64,000 bases of DNA, from positions 248,001 through 312,000 of the forward strand of contig NZ_SMFY01000002.1 in the NCBI RefSeq assembly GCF_004339465.1, given 5' to 3'. The notes beneath the pieces were generated by a model that saw only the letters and a program-made list of their open reading frames with translations, was not told the origin of the DNA and ran no database searches. This stretch comes from Ancylobacter aquaticus (GTDB taxonomy: Bacteria > Pseudomonadota > Alphaproteobacteria > Rhizobiales > Xanthobacteraceae). The position numbers and the translations under genes are program-made. Below are positions 9,231 through 17,637 of the stretch, piece by piece; within the stretch, counting starts at the first letter, position 1; each line of letters starts with the position of its first letter.

Positions 9231-9545
9231 TTTCCGTGACCCTGCAGCGTGAGAAGAATGCCATTCGGGCAGTCTTTGACGCCCTATCCATAGCTGCGGC
9301 GCGGGGAACGATAAAGCGGGCTGCCGACGTTCACGACGAACAGCGGGATGGGCAAAGAGATCGGGAGGGCAGCCGTTCCGGCCTATGGAGGCATCGGCCT
9401 AGATACGGGTGCGCGGAGCGATGACGCCCGTGCGAATACATCGCACGCCAGCGGCCGCTGGGCCGGTCGAAGGAACTCGCCGGCGGAGCGTCGAGTCTCT
9501 CCGATGCAGCCGGGCTGGACCCGTCGAATAGCCATGGAGAAAGCC
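9231..9545. other. Gap of 315 bp between GntR gene and tRNA-Glu
   Basis: No gene, strong hairpin or repeat that I can support. It should contain the promoter of the leftward GntR gene and the 3' trailer of tRNA-Glu. Confidence 0.4.
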
Positions 9546-9620
9546 TGGTGCGCCCTAGGGGAGTCGAACCCCTCTCTCCACCGTGAAAGGGTGGCGTCCT
9601 AACCGATAGACGAAGGGCGC
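9546..9620 (-). tRNA. tRNA-Glu(TTC)
   Basis: 75 nt including the encoded CCA. The acceptor stem pairs GCGCCCT with AGGGCGC, the anticodon loop is CTTTCAC between CCACC and GGTGG, giving anticodon TTC, and the T arm carries GGTTCGA. The D arm GTCTATCGGTTAGGAC is typical of tRNA-Glu. Confidence 0.96.
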
Positions 9621-9856
9621 GCAGGCCGGGGCCTTATAGGGTGGCGCGCGGCGGCGCGCAAGATGGGCGTGCCGGTGTCATCCACAGGCATTGCCGTCCA
9701 TGCGGCAGAAACATCCTCCGCGCGCGGCGGATGGCGCGGAGAGTTGCCAGGCCGGCGCGCGGACAACGCTGCACGTTTCGCGCAAGGGGAAGGAAGCCGG
9801 GATCGGTCCGCAAGCGGGCCGGCGTAGCAGTGCCGGCCCGCTCGCTCAGGGTCGCG

Positions 9857-10279
9857 CTACCACTTGCCGGTATTTGCCATCGACGCCCATGGCTCCAGCG
9901 GCGGCAGCGCGTCGCCCTTCTGCAGCAGCTCGATCGAGACGTTGTCGGGCGAGCGGACAAAGGCCATGCGGCCGTCGCGCGGCGGGCGGTTGATGGTCAC
10001 GCCGCCATTCTGCAGCTTCTGGCAGGCGGCATAGATGTCGTCGACCTCGAAAGCGAGATGGCCGAAATTGCGCCCCTCGCCATAGGTTTCCGGGTCCCAA
10101 TTATAGGTCAGCTCGACCTCGGCGACGCCTTCCTGACCGGGGGCGGCGAGGAAGATCAGCGTGAACCGCCCCTGCGGCGATTCCTTGCGCCGCACCTCGG
10201 TGAGCCCCAGCTTGGTGCAGTAGAAATCCAGCGAGGCGTCGACATCGGTGACGCGCACCATGGTGTGAAGATACTTCAT
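9857..10279 (-). CDS. gloA: Lactoylglutathione lyase (glyoxalase I)
   Basis: 140 aa, normal length. The ATG at 10279 gives the standard start [10 protein letters not shown]. The two vicinal-oxygen-chelate repeats supply metal ligands: His5 (YLHTM), a Glu in EVELTYN, His74 (NFGHLAF) and a C-terminal Glu in SIELLQ. It converts the hemithioacetal of methylglyoxal and glutathione to S-lactoylglutathione in the cytoplasm. The frame stays open far upstream, antisense to the sirtuin gene, which is fortuitous. It is divergent from the sirtuin gene, whose start lies 54 bp away, so the two share a short promoter region. Confidence 0.93.
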   Translation of the reverse strand: MKYLHTMVRVTDVDASLDFYCTKLGLTEVRRKESPQGRFTLIFLAAPGQEGVAEVELTYNWDPETYGEGRNFGHLAFEVDDIYAACQKLQNGGVTINRPPRDGRMAFVRSPDNVSIELLQKGDALPPLEPWASMANTGKW

Positions 10280-10333
10280 GATCCCTCTCAAAGGCTGCCG
10301 CAGGTGTGTCCGCGGGTCGGGTGAGCGCAACAT

Positions 10334-11101
10334 ATGACGACGGGCGATGACATCAAGACATCGGCGGCGGCGCTTGCCGCCGTGTTGTCCGGCATGCGGG
10401 CCAGCGTTGCCTTTACCGGCGCGGGAATCTCCACGGAATGCGGCATTCCCGATTTCCGCTCGCCCGGCGGGCTGTGGACCCGCAACCGGCCGATCGACTA
10501 CCAGTCCTTCCGCGCCAGCCCGGAGATGCGGGCCGAAGCGTGGCGGCGGCGCTTCGCGCTGGAGCCGGCGCTGGGCGGGGCGAGGCCGGGACGCGGACAC
10601 CGGGCGCTGGCCGGGCTGCTCGCGCAGGGGCGTCTGCAGGGCATCATCACCCAGAACATAGACGGCCTGCACCAGGCTTCCGGCGTGCCGGACGAGCGGC
10701 TGGTCGAACTGCACGGCAACAGCACCTACGCCACTTGCCTCGATTGCGGCGCGCGCTATGAGCTCGGCTGGGTCCGGGCGCAATTCGAGGAAGGGCAGGA
10801 GAGGGCGCCCGACTGCCCGGCCTGCGCGGGCCCGGTGAAGAGCGCGGCGATTTCCTTTGGCCAGCCCATGCCGGCCGAAGCGATGGCGCGGGCTGGGGCG
10901 CTCAGTGGCGGCTGCGACGTGTTCCTCGCCATCGGCTCGTCGCTGGTGGTATGGCCGGCCGCTGGATTCCCCGTGCAGGCGAAGCGCGCCGGCGCCACTC
11001 TGGTGATCGTCAATCGCGAGTCCACCGAGTTCGACGATCTCGCCGACCTGGTCATCAATGCCGACATTGGCGACGTGTTCGAGGCGGCACTGGCCCGGTG
11101 A
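10334..11101 (+). CDS. cobB: Sir2-family NAD-dependent protein deacylase
   Basis: 255 aa. All sirtuin signatures are present: GAGIS at residues 29-33 and FRSPGGLW for NAD binding, TQNIDGLH at 106-113, catalytic His127 (ELHGN) and a zinc site of Cys135, Cys138, Cys161 and Cys164, followed by ISFGQPMP and [13 protein letters not shown]. It removes acetyl or longer acyl groups from lysines using NAD+. The Tyr/Arg pair marking class III desuccinylases (Y-x-x-R) is not obvious, and residues 56-67 read [12 protein letters not shown], so acyl preference is left open. The C-terminal VINREST is typical of bacterial CobB. Confidence 0.92.
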   Translation: MTTGDDIKTSAAALAAVLSGMRASVAFTGAGISTECGIPDFRSPGGLWTRNRPIDYQSFRASPEMRAEAWRRRFALEPALGGARPGRGHRALAGLLAQGRLQGIITQNIDGLHQASGVPDERLVELHGNSTYATCLDCGARYELGWVRAQFEEGQERAPDCPACAGPVKSAAISFGQPMPAEAMARAGALSGGCDVFLAIGSSLVVWPAAGFPVQAKRAGATLVIVNRESTEFDDLADLVINADIGDVFEAALAR

Positions 11102-11229
11102 CGGCGGCGGGAATCGCGCCACGAATCGATTTCGGTGTTTTCGTGGCGGCGGCGGGTGCTATGGTTCATTCTCGGAATCATGGTTTTCGCCGGCTGTGGC
11201 GAAATGGCTTTCCTGGAGGTAGGCAGCCG

Positions 11230-11832
11230 ATGGTGTCGGACGGGTCTCTGCCACGCACGGGAACGGGCTTCGGCGACGATTTGGATCAGGGCGCCGAACC
11301 GGGCGAGCGCCATGATGGCAAGGTCCTCCAGATCGCCGGCAGCATCAAATGGTTCGACCTGTCCAAGGGCTACGGCTTCGTCGTGCCCGACGATGGCAGC
11401 GGCGACGTGATGCTGCACGTCACCTGCCTGCGGCGCGGCGGCTTCAACACGGCACAGGAAGGCGCCCGGGTGGTGTGCGAGGTGGTGGCGCGCGAACGCG
11501 GCTTCCAGGCCCTGCGCGTCCTGTCCATGGACGAGACCACCGCCCTGCATCATTCGCAGCTGCCGCAGGCGCGCACCCATGTGACGGTGCAGTCGGTGGG
11601 CGGCTTTGAACGAGCCTGGGTAAAGTGGTTCAACCGGCTGCGCGGTTTCGGCTTCCTCACGCGCGGCGAGGGCACCGAGGATATTTTCGTGCATATGGAG
11701 ACGCTGCGTCGCCACGGCCTGGCCGAGCTGCGCCCGGGGCAGATGGTGATGGTGCGCTTCGGGCCGGGGCCAAAAGGCCTTATGGCTGCCGAAGTGCGGC
11801 CCGATGGTGCCGCCATCCCATCGTCTCACTAG
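11230..11832 (+). CDS. Two-domain cold-shock protein
   Basis: 200 aa from the ATG at 11230, chosen because GGAGG lies about ten bases upstream; the frame is open further 5' over the sirtuin end. Two cold-shock domains occur in tandem. The first is at about 34-98 with RNP1-like KGYGFVVP and RNP2-like DVMLHV; the second is at about 128-195 with RGFGFLTR and DIFVHM. Each should bind single-stranded RNA or DNA. Tandem CSD proteins of about 200 aa are common in Rhizobiales and differ from 70-aa CspA. The N-terminal 30 residues are acidic and unstructured. It is followed by the DUF192 gene at short distance. Confidence 0.9.
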   Translation: MVSDGSLPRTGTGFGDDLDQGAEPGERHDGKVLQIAGSIKWFDLSKGYGFVVPDDGSGDVMLHVTCLRRGGFNTAQEGARVVCEVVARERGFQALRVLSMDETTALHHSQLPQARTHVTVQSVGGFERAWVKWFNRLRGFGFLTRGEGTEDIFVHMETLRRHGLAELRPGQMVMVRFGPGPKGLMAAEVRPDGAAIPSSH

Positions 11833-11951
11833 GGAAGGCGCCCCGGCGCAATTGCAGCATGAATTTCGGCAGCATAAGTCTCCACCACACGCGCTTCCAC
11901 GGCCTGCGATTTGGTCGCGCGGCATCCGCTCTCGTCGCGGCCGGCCCGCAG

Positions 11952-12401
11952 ATGCGCCGGATGCGGCTCGGCCTGGCGCTTGTCGCCCTGCTTCTTGCGG
12001 GCCTAGTCCCCGCCGGTGCGAATGTCGAGCAACTGACGATCCTCACCAAGGCGGGTCCGCTCGGGATCGAGATCGAGATGGCGGTGACGCCTGCCCAACG
12101 CTCCAAGGGCCTGATGTACCGGACCGAGCTCGCGCCCAATGCCGGGATGCTGTTCGATTTCGGCGCCGAGCAGCCAATCTATATGTGGATGAAAAATACC
12201 TACATCCCGCTCGACATGCTGTTCATTCGCTCGGACGGGCGCATCGCCAGCATCACTACCGACACGGTGCCACTCTCCACCGCCACCATCTCCTCGCAGG
12301 TGCCCGTCAAGGCCGTGCTGGAACTCCCCGCTGGCACTGTGCGCGCCAAGGGCATAGCCGTCGGCGACCTCATCGAGCACCGGCTGTTCAGCGGCGGGTG
12401 A
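11952..12401 (+). CDS. DUF192 family exported protein
   Basis: 149 aa from the ATG at 11952, which begins a standard signal peptide (MRRMRLG, hydrophobic core, cleavage after PAGA); an in-frame ATG at 11859 adds 31 residues without membrane character. The mature domain has the DUF192 marks QRSKGLMYR, GMLFDF, MWMKNTYIPLDMLFI and VLELPAG. DUF192 proteins are periplasmic or extracellular with no settled biochemical role. The gene follows the tandem cold-shock gene, an arrangement I recall as common in Rhizobiales. Confidence 0.85.
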   Translation: MRRMRLGLALVALLLAGLVPAGANVEQLTILTKAGPLGIEIEMAVTPAQRSKGLMYRTELAPNAGMLFDFGAEQPIYMWMKNTYIPLDMLFIRSDGRIASITTDTVPLSTATISSQVPVKAVLELPAGTVRAKGIAVGDLIEHRLFSGG

Positions 12402-12574
12402 CGCCTGCGCCGATCCGTCTTCAACGAGGCGGATCGGATGCCGTGCTCGCCATCTTCGAGTTGCGGCGCGAACTTGCCCGATCGCGGATCACAGTGTTCC
12501 GGCCGAGCGTTCGGCAGCGGAACGCGCCGGGCGCACATCCGTTGGTGCAGACCGCATCAACAGGGGAGGCGCCC

Positions 12575-13015
12575 ATGGCCATCATCAAGAAACTCGGAAA
12601 CGCAGGTGAGCTTCGCACCTGGGCGGTCATACTGGAGACTGGCGAGGAAGCGATGGCGGCGCTGCAGGACTTCGCCCGCCGCGAAGGGCTAACCGGCGCT
12701 CACCTGTCGGCCATAGGCGCCTTCAGCCATGGCGTGATCAGCTATTTCGAGTGGGAGGCGAAGGAGTATCGCGACATCCCGGTCGACGAGCAGGTCGAAG
12801 TGGCCTCGCTCTCGGGCGATGTCGCACTCAATCCCGACGGCACGCCCGCCGTGCATGTGCATGTGGTGCTGGGCCGGCGTGATGGCAGCGCCTTGGCCGG
12901 CCATCTCTCCAAGGGCTTCGTCCGTCCAACCCTCGAACTCATCGTCACGGAAACGCCGGCCCATCTGCACAAGCAGATCGACCCCGAAAGCGGGCTGGCG
13001 CTGATCCGCCGATAA
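12575..13015 (+). CDS. PPC/DUF296 domain protein
   Basis: 146 aa. The ATG at 12575 follows AGGGGAGG at good spacing. The whole protein is one PPC domain (plants and prokaryotes conserved; DUF296), recognisable from LSAIGAFSHGVISYFE, EVASLSGDVAL and the HVHVVLGRRDGSALAGHL segment with its conserved histidines. These proteins form trimers; a His-rich metal-site variant is known and matches the HVHV motif here. The function is unknown; a DNA-binding AT-hook, present in plant relatives, is absent. It lies just outside the left attachment site of the phage element. Confidence 0.85.
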   Translation: MAIIKKLGNAGELRTWAVILETGEEAMAALQDFARREGLTGAHLSAIGAFSHGVISYFEWEAKEYRDIPVDEQVEVASLSGDVALNPDGTPAVHVHVVLGRRDGSALAGHLSKGFVRPTLELIVTETPAHLHKQIDPESGLALIRR

Positions 13016-13036
13016 GGTCGATGGCAGGAATGAGGC

Positions 13037-13059
13037 TGGTCGGGGCAGCAGGATTCGAA
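13037..13059. repeat. attL core (23-bp direct repeat)
   Basis: Identical to 27368-27390 and flanked by unrelated sequence on both sides (C versus A before it, A versus C after it). It matches the tRNA-Pro 3' end, so this is the left core created by integration; only the T-arm/acceptor piece of the tRNA is present here. Confidence 0.9.
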
Positions 13060-13090
13060 ACTCCCTCAAGCCATTGATATGGCTCACTGC

Positions 13091-13099
13091 CGTTCTGAC
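13091..13099 (-). promoter_or_regulatory. Candidate left arm-type integrase site
   Basis: CGTTCTGAC is the exact reverse complement of GTCAGAACG, which occurs three times beside the right core. It lies 32 bp inside attL, between the core and the integrase 3' end. CCATTGAT at 13072-13079 is likewise the inverse of ATCAATGG at 27354-27361. Matching motifs at both ends suggest integrase or accessory-factor binding. Confidence 0.5.
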
Positions 13100-13151
13100 G
13101 TTCGCTCATTCGCCTTCCCTCCCATCCCGGCCGGGATGCCGGGCTGTTCTG

Positions 13152-14384
13152 CTATTCCTTCGGCGCTCCCGGCCGGCTGCCGGCGCGGAGGCGGGCGACT
13201 TCGGCGGTCTGCTTCTCCGTCTTGCGGATGTAGCGCGGCGTCGTCGACAGGTTGGAATGGGTGAGGTGCGCGGCGATGGCGCGGATGTCGGCGCCGGCCT
13301 CGAATGCCTCGGTGGCGCCGCCGGCGCGGCTGTCCATGGACCATACCGAGTCCGGGATGCCGGCCGCGCGAGCGATCTGCCGGTACCATTTGCGATATGA
13401 CCGCTCGCGCACTGGCAGGCCGTGCTCACCCTTGACGATGGCGCCGACGCGCTCGTCATGCGGCACCGACTCCAGCAGAGGGAAGAGCAGGGGATAGGAC
13501 TGCAAGTCGAAGACCGTGCGAGCCTTGGTCTTGGAGGTGCGCAGCCGCAGCCGCCAGCCGGGGAGGTTCTCCCAGCGAAAGGCGCCGGTCCATGTCTCGT
13601 CGCCATGATGGACGGCGTCGGCGGCTTCCGGGTTGGCCGGCCCCCACTCGCCGATGATGTCTTTCTGGCGCAGCATGAGCTCGAACTGCGCGGCGACGCC
13701 GATCGCCATATCGCGCTCGCCAAGCTCCAGCGCCTTGGCGATGAAGGCGACCGCTTGGCCAAGCCCCATTTCCTCCTCGCGCGCGCCGGGCCGCTGGAAA
13801 CGCAGGTTCTTCAGCCGCTCGGCCAGGGTGCCGCATTCGTCATAGCCGAGGGCGTGCCCGAAGCGCAGCAGCTGGCGGAGCATCGAGACAGCGTCATGCG
13901 CGCGCTTGGGGCGCGGGGGCTTGCCTGCTTCCGCTGGTGCGCCCCAATTGCGGAACCAGCGCTTGATGTCGAGGACGGTGATGCCGGGCACGACGCGCGA
14001 GCCGACCGTGGCCTCGATGACCTTGAGGCTGTCACCATAGCTCTTGCGGGTGTTGGTCTTGACCTCCCGGAACGAGCTGTCCGGGTGCTCCTGAAAGAGC
14101 CGAGAAAGACTGGTGATGGTGCCGTCATAGACGGTCAAGGGCCTATCGCTGCCGGAGAAGGTGGCAATCCATTCGCGCAGGCGCTCGGTGTGGTCGCGGC
14201 AGGCGGCGGCGACCTGTTCTTCGGTCAGACCCTCGGCCAGACGCACCGTGCGATCGGGATAGCCCTTGCAGTCGCGGCAGACCTGAGAGGCTACCCAATA
14301 GGCGGTGCGGCGCCCGTCAGTGCGCGTCCGCCATTTTAGGCCCGGGGCGTCGCTTCTTGGGGGCATCCCAGTTTTCTTCGCCAT
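13152..14384 (-). CDS. int: Tyrosine-type site-specific integrase
   Basis: 410 aa. A zinc-ribbon-like CRDCKGYPDR motif near residues 36-45 precedes the core-binding domain (about 85-190). The catalytic domain supplies Arg239 (LMLRQKD), Lys285/287 (RTSKTKART), Arg353 (DSRAGGATEA), His376 (THSNLSTT) and nucleophile Tyr385 (PRYIRK). The usual HxxR box reads SMDSR, so its first His is replaced, a variation seen in Rhizobiales phage integrases of the DSRAG type. It should recombine the 23-bp core at tRNA-Pro. Its start overlaps the preceding small gene by 68 bp, and its 3' end faces attL. Confidence 0.9.
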   Translation of the reverse strand: MAKKTGMPPRSDAPGLKWRTRTDGRRTAYWVASQVCRDCKGYPDRTVRLAEGLTEEQVAAACRDHTERLREWIATFSGSDRPLTVYDGTITSLSRLFQEHPDSSFREVKTNTRKSYGDSLKVIEATVGSRVVPGITVLDIKRWFRNWGAPAEAGKPPRPKRAHDAVSMLRQLLRFGHALGYDECGTLAERLKNLRFQRPGAREEEMGLGQAVAFIAKALELGERDMAIGVAAQFELMLRQKDIIGEWGPANPEAADAVHHGDETWTGAFRWENLPGWRLRLRTSKTKARTVFDLQSYPLLFPLLESVPHDERVGAIVKGEHGLPVRERSYRKWYRQIARAAGIPDSVWSMDSRAGGATEAFEAGADIRAIAAHLTHSNLSTTPRYIRKTEKQTAEVARLRAGSRPGAPKE

Positions 14385-14628
14385 CCGCGGCCATTCCGAT
14401 GGTTGCAGTCTTGCCCAGACCGTTGCTCGCGTCCAGCCATGTGCGCACGGCGGGGTAGTAGCGCCCCCGGAACAGCGTGTGCTGGCGCGGGAAGCCCTTG
14501 GCCTCCAGCGCTTTCAGGATGGAGCGGAAACGATCGACGCCGATATGCGGGGCGACGATGTCGCGCAGCTGGTGATCGGTGAGATAGAGCGGCGGCGCGG
14601 CTCGGAGGTTGGCGGGATCATCCGTCAT
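14317..14628 (-). CDS. Small phage protein overlapping the integrase start, possible winged-helix
   Basis: 103 aa from the ATG at 14628, which overlaps the stop of the upstream gene (ATGA). The middle (LTDHQLRDIVAPHIGVDRFRSILKALEAKGFPRQ, key words HQLRDIV, RFRSILKALEAKGFP) and YYPAVRTWLD suggest a helix-turn-helix or winged-helix fold like small excisionase/regulator proteins. The last 25 residues are basic (APKKRRPGPK). Its 68-bp overlap with int fits a recombination-directionality or regulatory role; that is inference. Confidence 0.6.
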   Translation of the reverse strand: MTDDPANLRAAPPLYLTDHQLRDIVAPHIGVDRFRSILKALEAKGFPRQHTLFRGRYYPAVRTWLDASNGLGKTATIGMAADGEENWDAPKKRRPGPKMADAH

Positions 14629-14828
14629 GGGACTACCCCTCTCAAAGCCCACCATGCCGAGGTGAGAGCAATAGCCCCGACCAAGCCGGCATAGATCAGC
14701 CAGAACCGGATCGGCAGGCGACCGCGCACGGGCGGCGGCCGATTGTCATTCTGGGCTGTGGGCTGCTCGTCGAGGTCAAGCATCCCCGCCCTCATGGGTG
14801 CCGCGTCAATCACCCTCATACGCCTCAT
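14625..14828 (-). CDS. Small single-pass membrane protein of phage early operon
   Basis: 67 aa. A polar, proline-rich N-terminal half (DEQPTAQNDNRPPPVRGR) leads to one membrane segment (IRFWLIYAGLVGAIALTSAWW, about 40-60). Start and stop overlap the neighbouring genes by four bases each, so it is translationally coupled. Superinfection exclusion and membrane-anchored regulation are possible roles; I do not recognise a family. Confidence 0.5.
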   Translation of the reverse strand: MRRMRVIDAAPMRAGMLDLDEQPTAQNDNRPPPVRGRLPIRFWLIYAGLVGAIALTSAWWALRGVVP

Positions 14829-14971
14829 GGCGTTGCTCCGAAAGCGGACGTTGCGAGGGCGCCGAGCGTGGCGCGCAGCAGGCCGAAGTGCTGGATGTCG
14901 ATTGCGGCCAGGCAGAATGCGAGGAAGCCGAGCAGGACGATGGTGATGGGGCGGGAGGGGTTGGCGGTCAT
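14825..14971 (-). CDS. 48-aa hydrophobic protein of phage early operon
   Basis: Begins MTANPSRPITIVLLGF and ends SAFGATP. One hydrophobic segment (about 9-25) makes it a likely inner-membrane miniprotein. Its ATG overlaps the stop of the upstream gene and its stop overlaps the downstream ATG, each as ATGA, so the coupling itself is the main evidence that it is real. No family recognised. Confidence 0.5.
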   Translation of the reverse strand: MTANPSRPITIVLLGFLAFCLAAIDIQHFGLLRATLGALATSAFGATP

Positions 14972-15231
14972 GGCCGGCCCCGCAGTTTGGCGAGCTTATC
15001 CTGGCGCACTTTGATCTCGGCTTCGAGCCGACCGATTTCCTCTTGCTCGTTGCACTCCTTGTAGTCGGCCGCGTAGGCGGCGCAGTGCTGCAACAAAACG
15101 GAAAGCTCTCGTGCCTGTGCGACATTGAGGGTCGCGAGAATGATGGCCTGGGGTTTTCCTCCCGCCGGATCGAGGTCGTTTCGGCACAGGCGAACCATGC
15201 CGCAGCTATGCTCTGCCCTTACGTAATCCAT
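14968..15231 (-). CDS. Small coiled-coil protein of phage early operon
   Basis: 87 aa from the ATG at 15231, which overlaps the upstream stop as TGATG and follows GAGGCGGC. The last 30 residues (EQEEIGRLEAEIKVRQDKLAKLRGR, abridged) form heptads of a short coiled coil. The middle has Cys residues at HCAAYAADYKEC. It belongs to the coupled leftward chain that ends with int. Function unknown. Confidence 0.5.
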   Translation of the reverse strand: MDYVRAEHSCGMVRLCRNDLDPAGGKPQAIILATLNVAQARELSVLLQHCAAYAADYKECNEQEEIGRLEAEIKVRQDKLAKLRGRP

Positions 15232-15480
15232 CACGCCGCCTCTCCCTCGCCGAACAGGGCGCCGTGCTCGGGGCGGCGGCGCAGCACCTGCAGCCAGACG
15301 ACGGCGATGAGGGTGGGATCATCCGGGTTGCGCAGGCGGATGGGCTTGTTCTCGGCCGTGAACCAGATTTCGACATTGCCGCGTCCCAGCGCCTCGATCG
15401 CCTTGAGCGCGAAGACCGGGCGGATACCGAAACGGCCGGGGCCGCTGCAACTCACGAAGGGGATGCTTTCGGCGCCATAG
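15231..15480 (-). pseudogene. C-terminal fragment, possibly of a DNA polymerase sliding clamp-like protein
   Basis: About 80 residues remain, ending GALFGEGEAA. The pattern FALKAIEALGRGNVEIWFT ... IRLRNPDDPTLIAVVWLQVL resembles the last strand-helix-strand unit of DnaN beta clamps (helix with AL, then VxIxxT, then a short loop and V-x-M-P-like ending). No start codon with a ribosome-binding site exists; the frame simply runs into the sense strand of the tail gene. Its 5' part is therefore missing, lost at the junction near 15.48 kb. A host-unrelated phage protein of another type is possible. Confidence 0.5.
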
Positions 15481-16962
15481 ATGTACCCCAACGGGGCGCC
15501 GGCCGTTCGTGTCGTGGCGCGCACTGCGAAGCTTTACGATCCGCGCACCGAGGCCACGGCTTTCTCGGAAAACCCGGCGCTTGAGATCCGCGATTACCTG
15601 ACCCGTCCGCGCGGCTTCAACATCCCCACGGGGATGATCGACGACGAGTCGTTCTCCGCCTTCGCCGATATCTGCGACGAAGACGTGTTGCTGTCCGGTG
15701 GCGGAGAAGAGCCCCGCTATCGCTGCGCGATGACGTACGATCTGAGCGCTGAGCCTCGCGAGGTGCTGCGGCTGCTGCTGGCCAGTTGCGACGCCGAGGT
15801 TTACCCGACGGCGGAAGGCAAGGTCGCCATTCGTGGTGGTGTCTGGGAGGCGCCGACGGTCACGCTCGGGCCGGAACACATCCTCTCCTATCATTATGAG
15901 CAGGGGAACGATCGGCTTGCCGCCTTCAATCGGCTGAAACTGACGTTCTGCAATCGCGAGGCGGATTACCAGCCGTTCGAGATCGACCCGTGGGAAGACC
16001 TCGCCAGCCAGGCGCAGGTTGGCGTTCTGAGCAACGACTTGACCTTGGAGCAGGTACCCAGTTGGACGCAGGCGCGGCGGCTGGGCAAGATATTCTCCGC
16101 CCGGCAGAACCCGCGCCACAAGCTCACCCTGCGCACCAATCTTGGCGGGCTTCTCGCCCTTGGCGAGCGCTGTGTGCACATCGTGCTGCCCGAGCTTGAT
16201 CTCGATGACGACTTCTACGTCGAGAGCTTCAACCTTTCTGGCGACCTCGCCAGTTGTGACCTCGTCCTTTCGTCGCTCCCCGAAGAGACCTACGCCTGGA
16301 GCCCCTCGACAGAGGAGGGCACCGCGCCGGTAGCCCCCGGCTCCACACCGGATGCAGACGTTCCGCCCCTACCGACCGGGCTGGAGATCACGCTGGAGCG
16401 CATTCAGCCCTCGGCGGGTGTGTGGCAGACGCGCATTCGCGCCAGCGTCGACGCAGTGGCCGACACCCCATGGACGACCATCGGACGGCTTCGGCCAGAG
16501 GGTGAGTCTACGTGGACCGCGATGTCGTCGGACGGCGAATGGCGTGTCATCAGCGGCGTTGTCGAAGATGGGCGCACCTATGAAGTGCAAGTCGCACATG
16601 CCGGGTTCTCTGGCGGGGATAGTGGCAATATCGGCCCTTATACCGATGTCGAAGAAGTCGAGATCACCGCCGACAATACGCCAGCAGGTGACGTCACAAG
16701 CTTCACGGTGACGCCGGGCGGCACCGGCGCAACGATCACCTGGGTGAACCCTTCGTCGCTCAACTACTACGCGACAGAGGTGGGTCGGGCTCTGACTGGC
16801 GATCCTGTCGCGTGGGTTCGCACCGTGTACGGCGCCGCTGGCGGCGGACAGATCATCGGCGATGACCCCGGCGCCGGTACCTATGACTGGTGGGTTCGGA
16901 CGGTCAACCGCTCCGGCGTTCGCTCCACACCGCTCGGTCCATTCACGGAGACAGTGGCATGA
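15481..16962 (+). pseudogene. Phage tail tip protein (lambda gpJ-like), 5'-truncated
   Basis: 493 codons remain. VVARTAKLYDPRTEAT, SENPALEIRDYL and ADICDEDV match the central host-specificity region of lambda gpJ-type tail tip proteins, which normally begin several hundred residues earlier. Two fibronectin-III-like beta domains follow (about 305-400 and 405-493, e.g. VTSFTVTPGGTGATITWVN). The open frame begins with ATG at 15481 but lacks a ribosome-binding site, and the family's N-terminal domains are absent, so this is a deletion product. The downstream gene starts inside its stop (ATGA), showing that the distal tail operon is otherwise continuous. Confidence 0.72.
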
Positions 16963-17621
16963 CGATCGAGTGGGACGAAACCCTTCGCGCGCGCAGCACT
17001 ACGGTCAATCCCCGGGGCGGCTGGACTAGCGGCGGGCGCAGCCTCAGCGGGGCGGAGCAGCGGACCTATTCGGACGCCGGCTACTGGTCGATCACATGCA
17101 CGGTGCCGATCCGCAAGCGCGAGCAAGCGCTCGCATGGCGCGCGATGAAGGCTCGCATGGGGATGGCAGAGCCCCTGCGCTTCAAGATGTGCGAGCTATG
17201 GCGCCCGGAAGGCGCCGCCGATGCAACGGTTTTGCTCGAGTCAGCCGCCGCGGCCCGTACCACGCAGATATCTCTGGCGTCGTCTAACGACCCCGCGCTC
17301 GAACTGCGTGCGGGACACTACTTCAGCGTCAGCGGCGAGCGTCTTCACCTCATTACTCGCGTCATCAGTCATGATGAAGAGCTCCAGTATTGGGACGAGG
17401 AAGACACTTGGGTTGATCCCTCCCCATGGTGGGAGGGTGTCCTCATTACAGACGCTGTTGCCATCTTCCCTCCGCTAAGAGGCGCGTTGGCGGGTGGAAC
17501 TGCGGTCAACTTCAGTGACCTGGTTTGCCTGGCGCGACCCGAAGAGGCGACATCCGGCGATCTCGATCTTGATCTCGGGCGCTTTGCCGACGTGACGCTT
17601 ACGCTCGTCGAATATCTCTGA
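16959..17621 (+). CDS. Phage tail-associated protein, unknown
   Basis: 220 aa. Its ATG overlaps the stop of the tail-tip frame, and the tail-fibre gene follows after 16 bases, so it belongs to the distal tail operon. The sequence is beta-rich with many aromatic residues (DEEDTWVDPSPWWEG) and no signal or membrane segment. The opening EWDETLRARSTTVNPRGGW and the position between gpJ and fibre suggest a tail hub accessory or fibre connector. No family recognised. Confidence 0.6.
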   Translation: MTIEWDETLRARSTTVNPRGGWTSGGRSLSGAEQRTYSDAGYWSITCTVPIRKREQALAWRAMKARMGMAEPLRFKMCELWRPEGAADATVLLESAAAARTTQISLASSNDPALELRAGHYFSVSGERLHLITRVISHDEELQYWDEEDTWVDPSPWWEGVLITDAVAIFPPLRGALAGGTAVNFSDLVCLARPEEATSGDLDLDLGRFADVTLTLVEYL

Positions 17622-17637
17622 CATTTGGAGCCCGATA

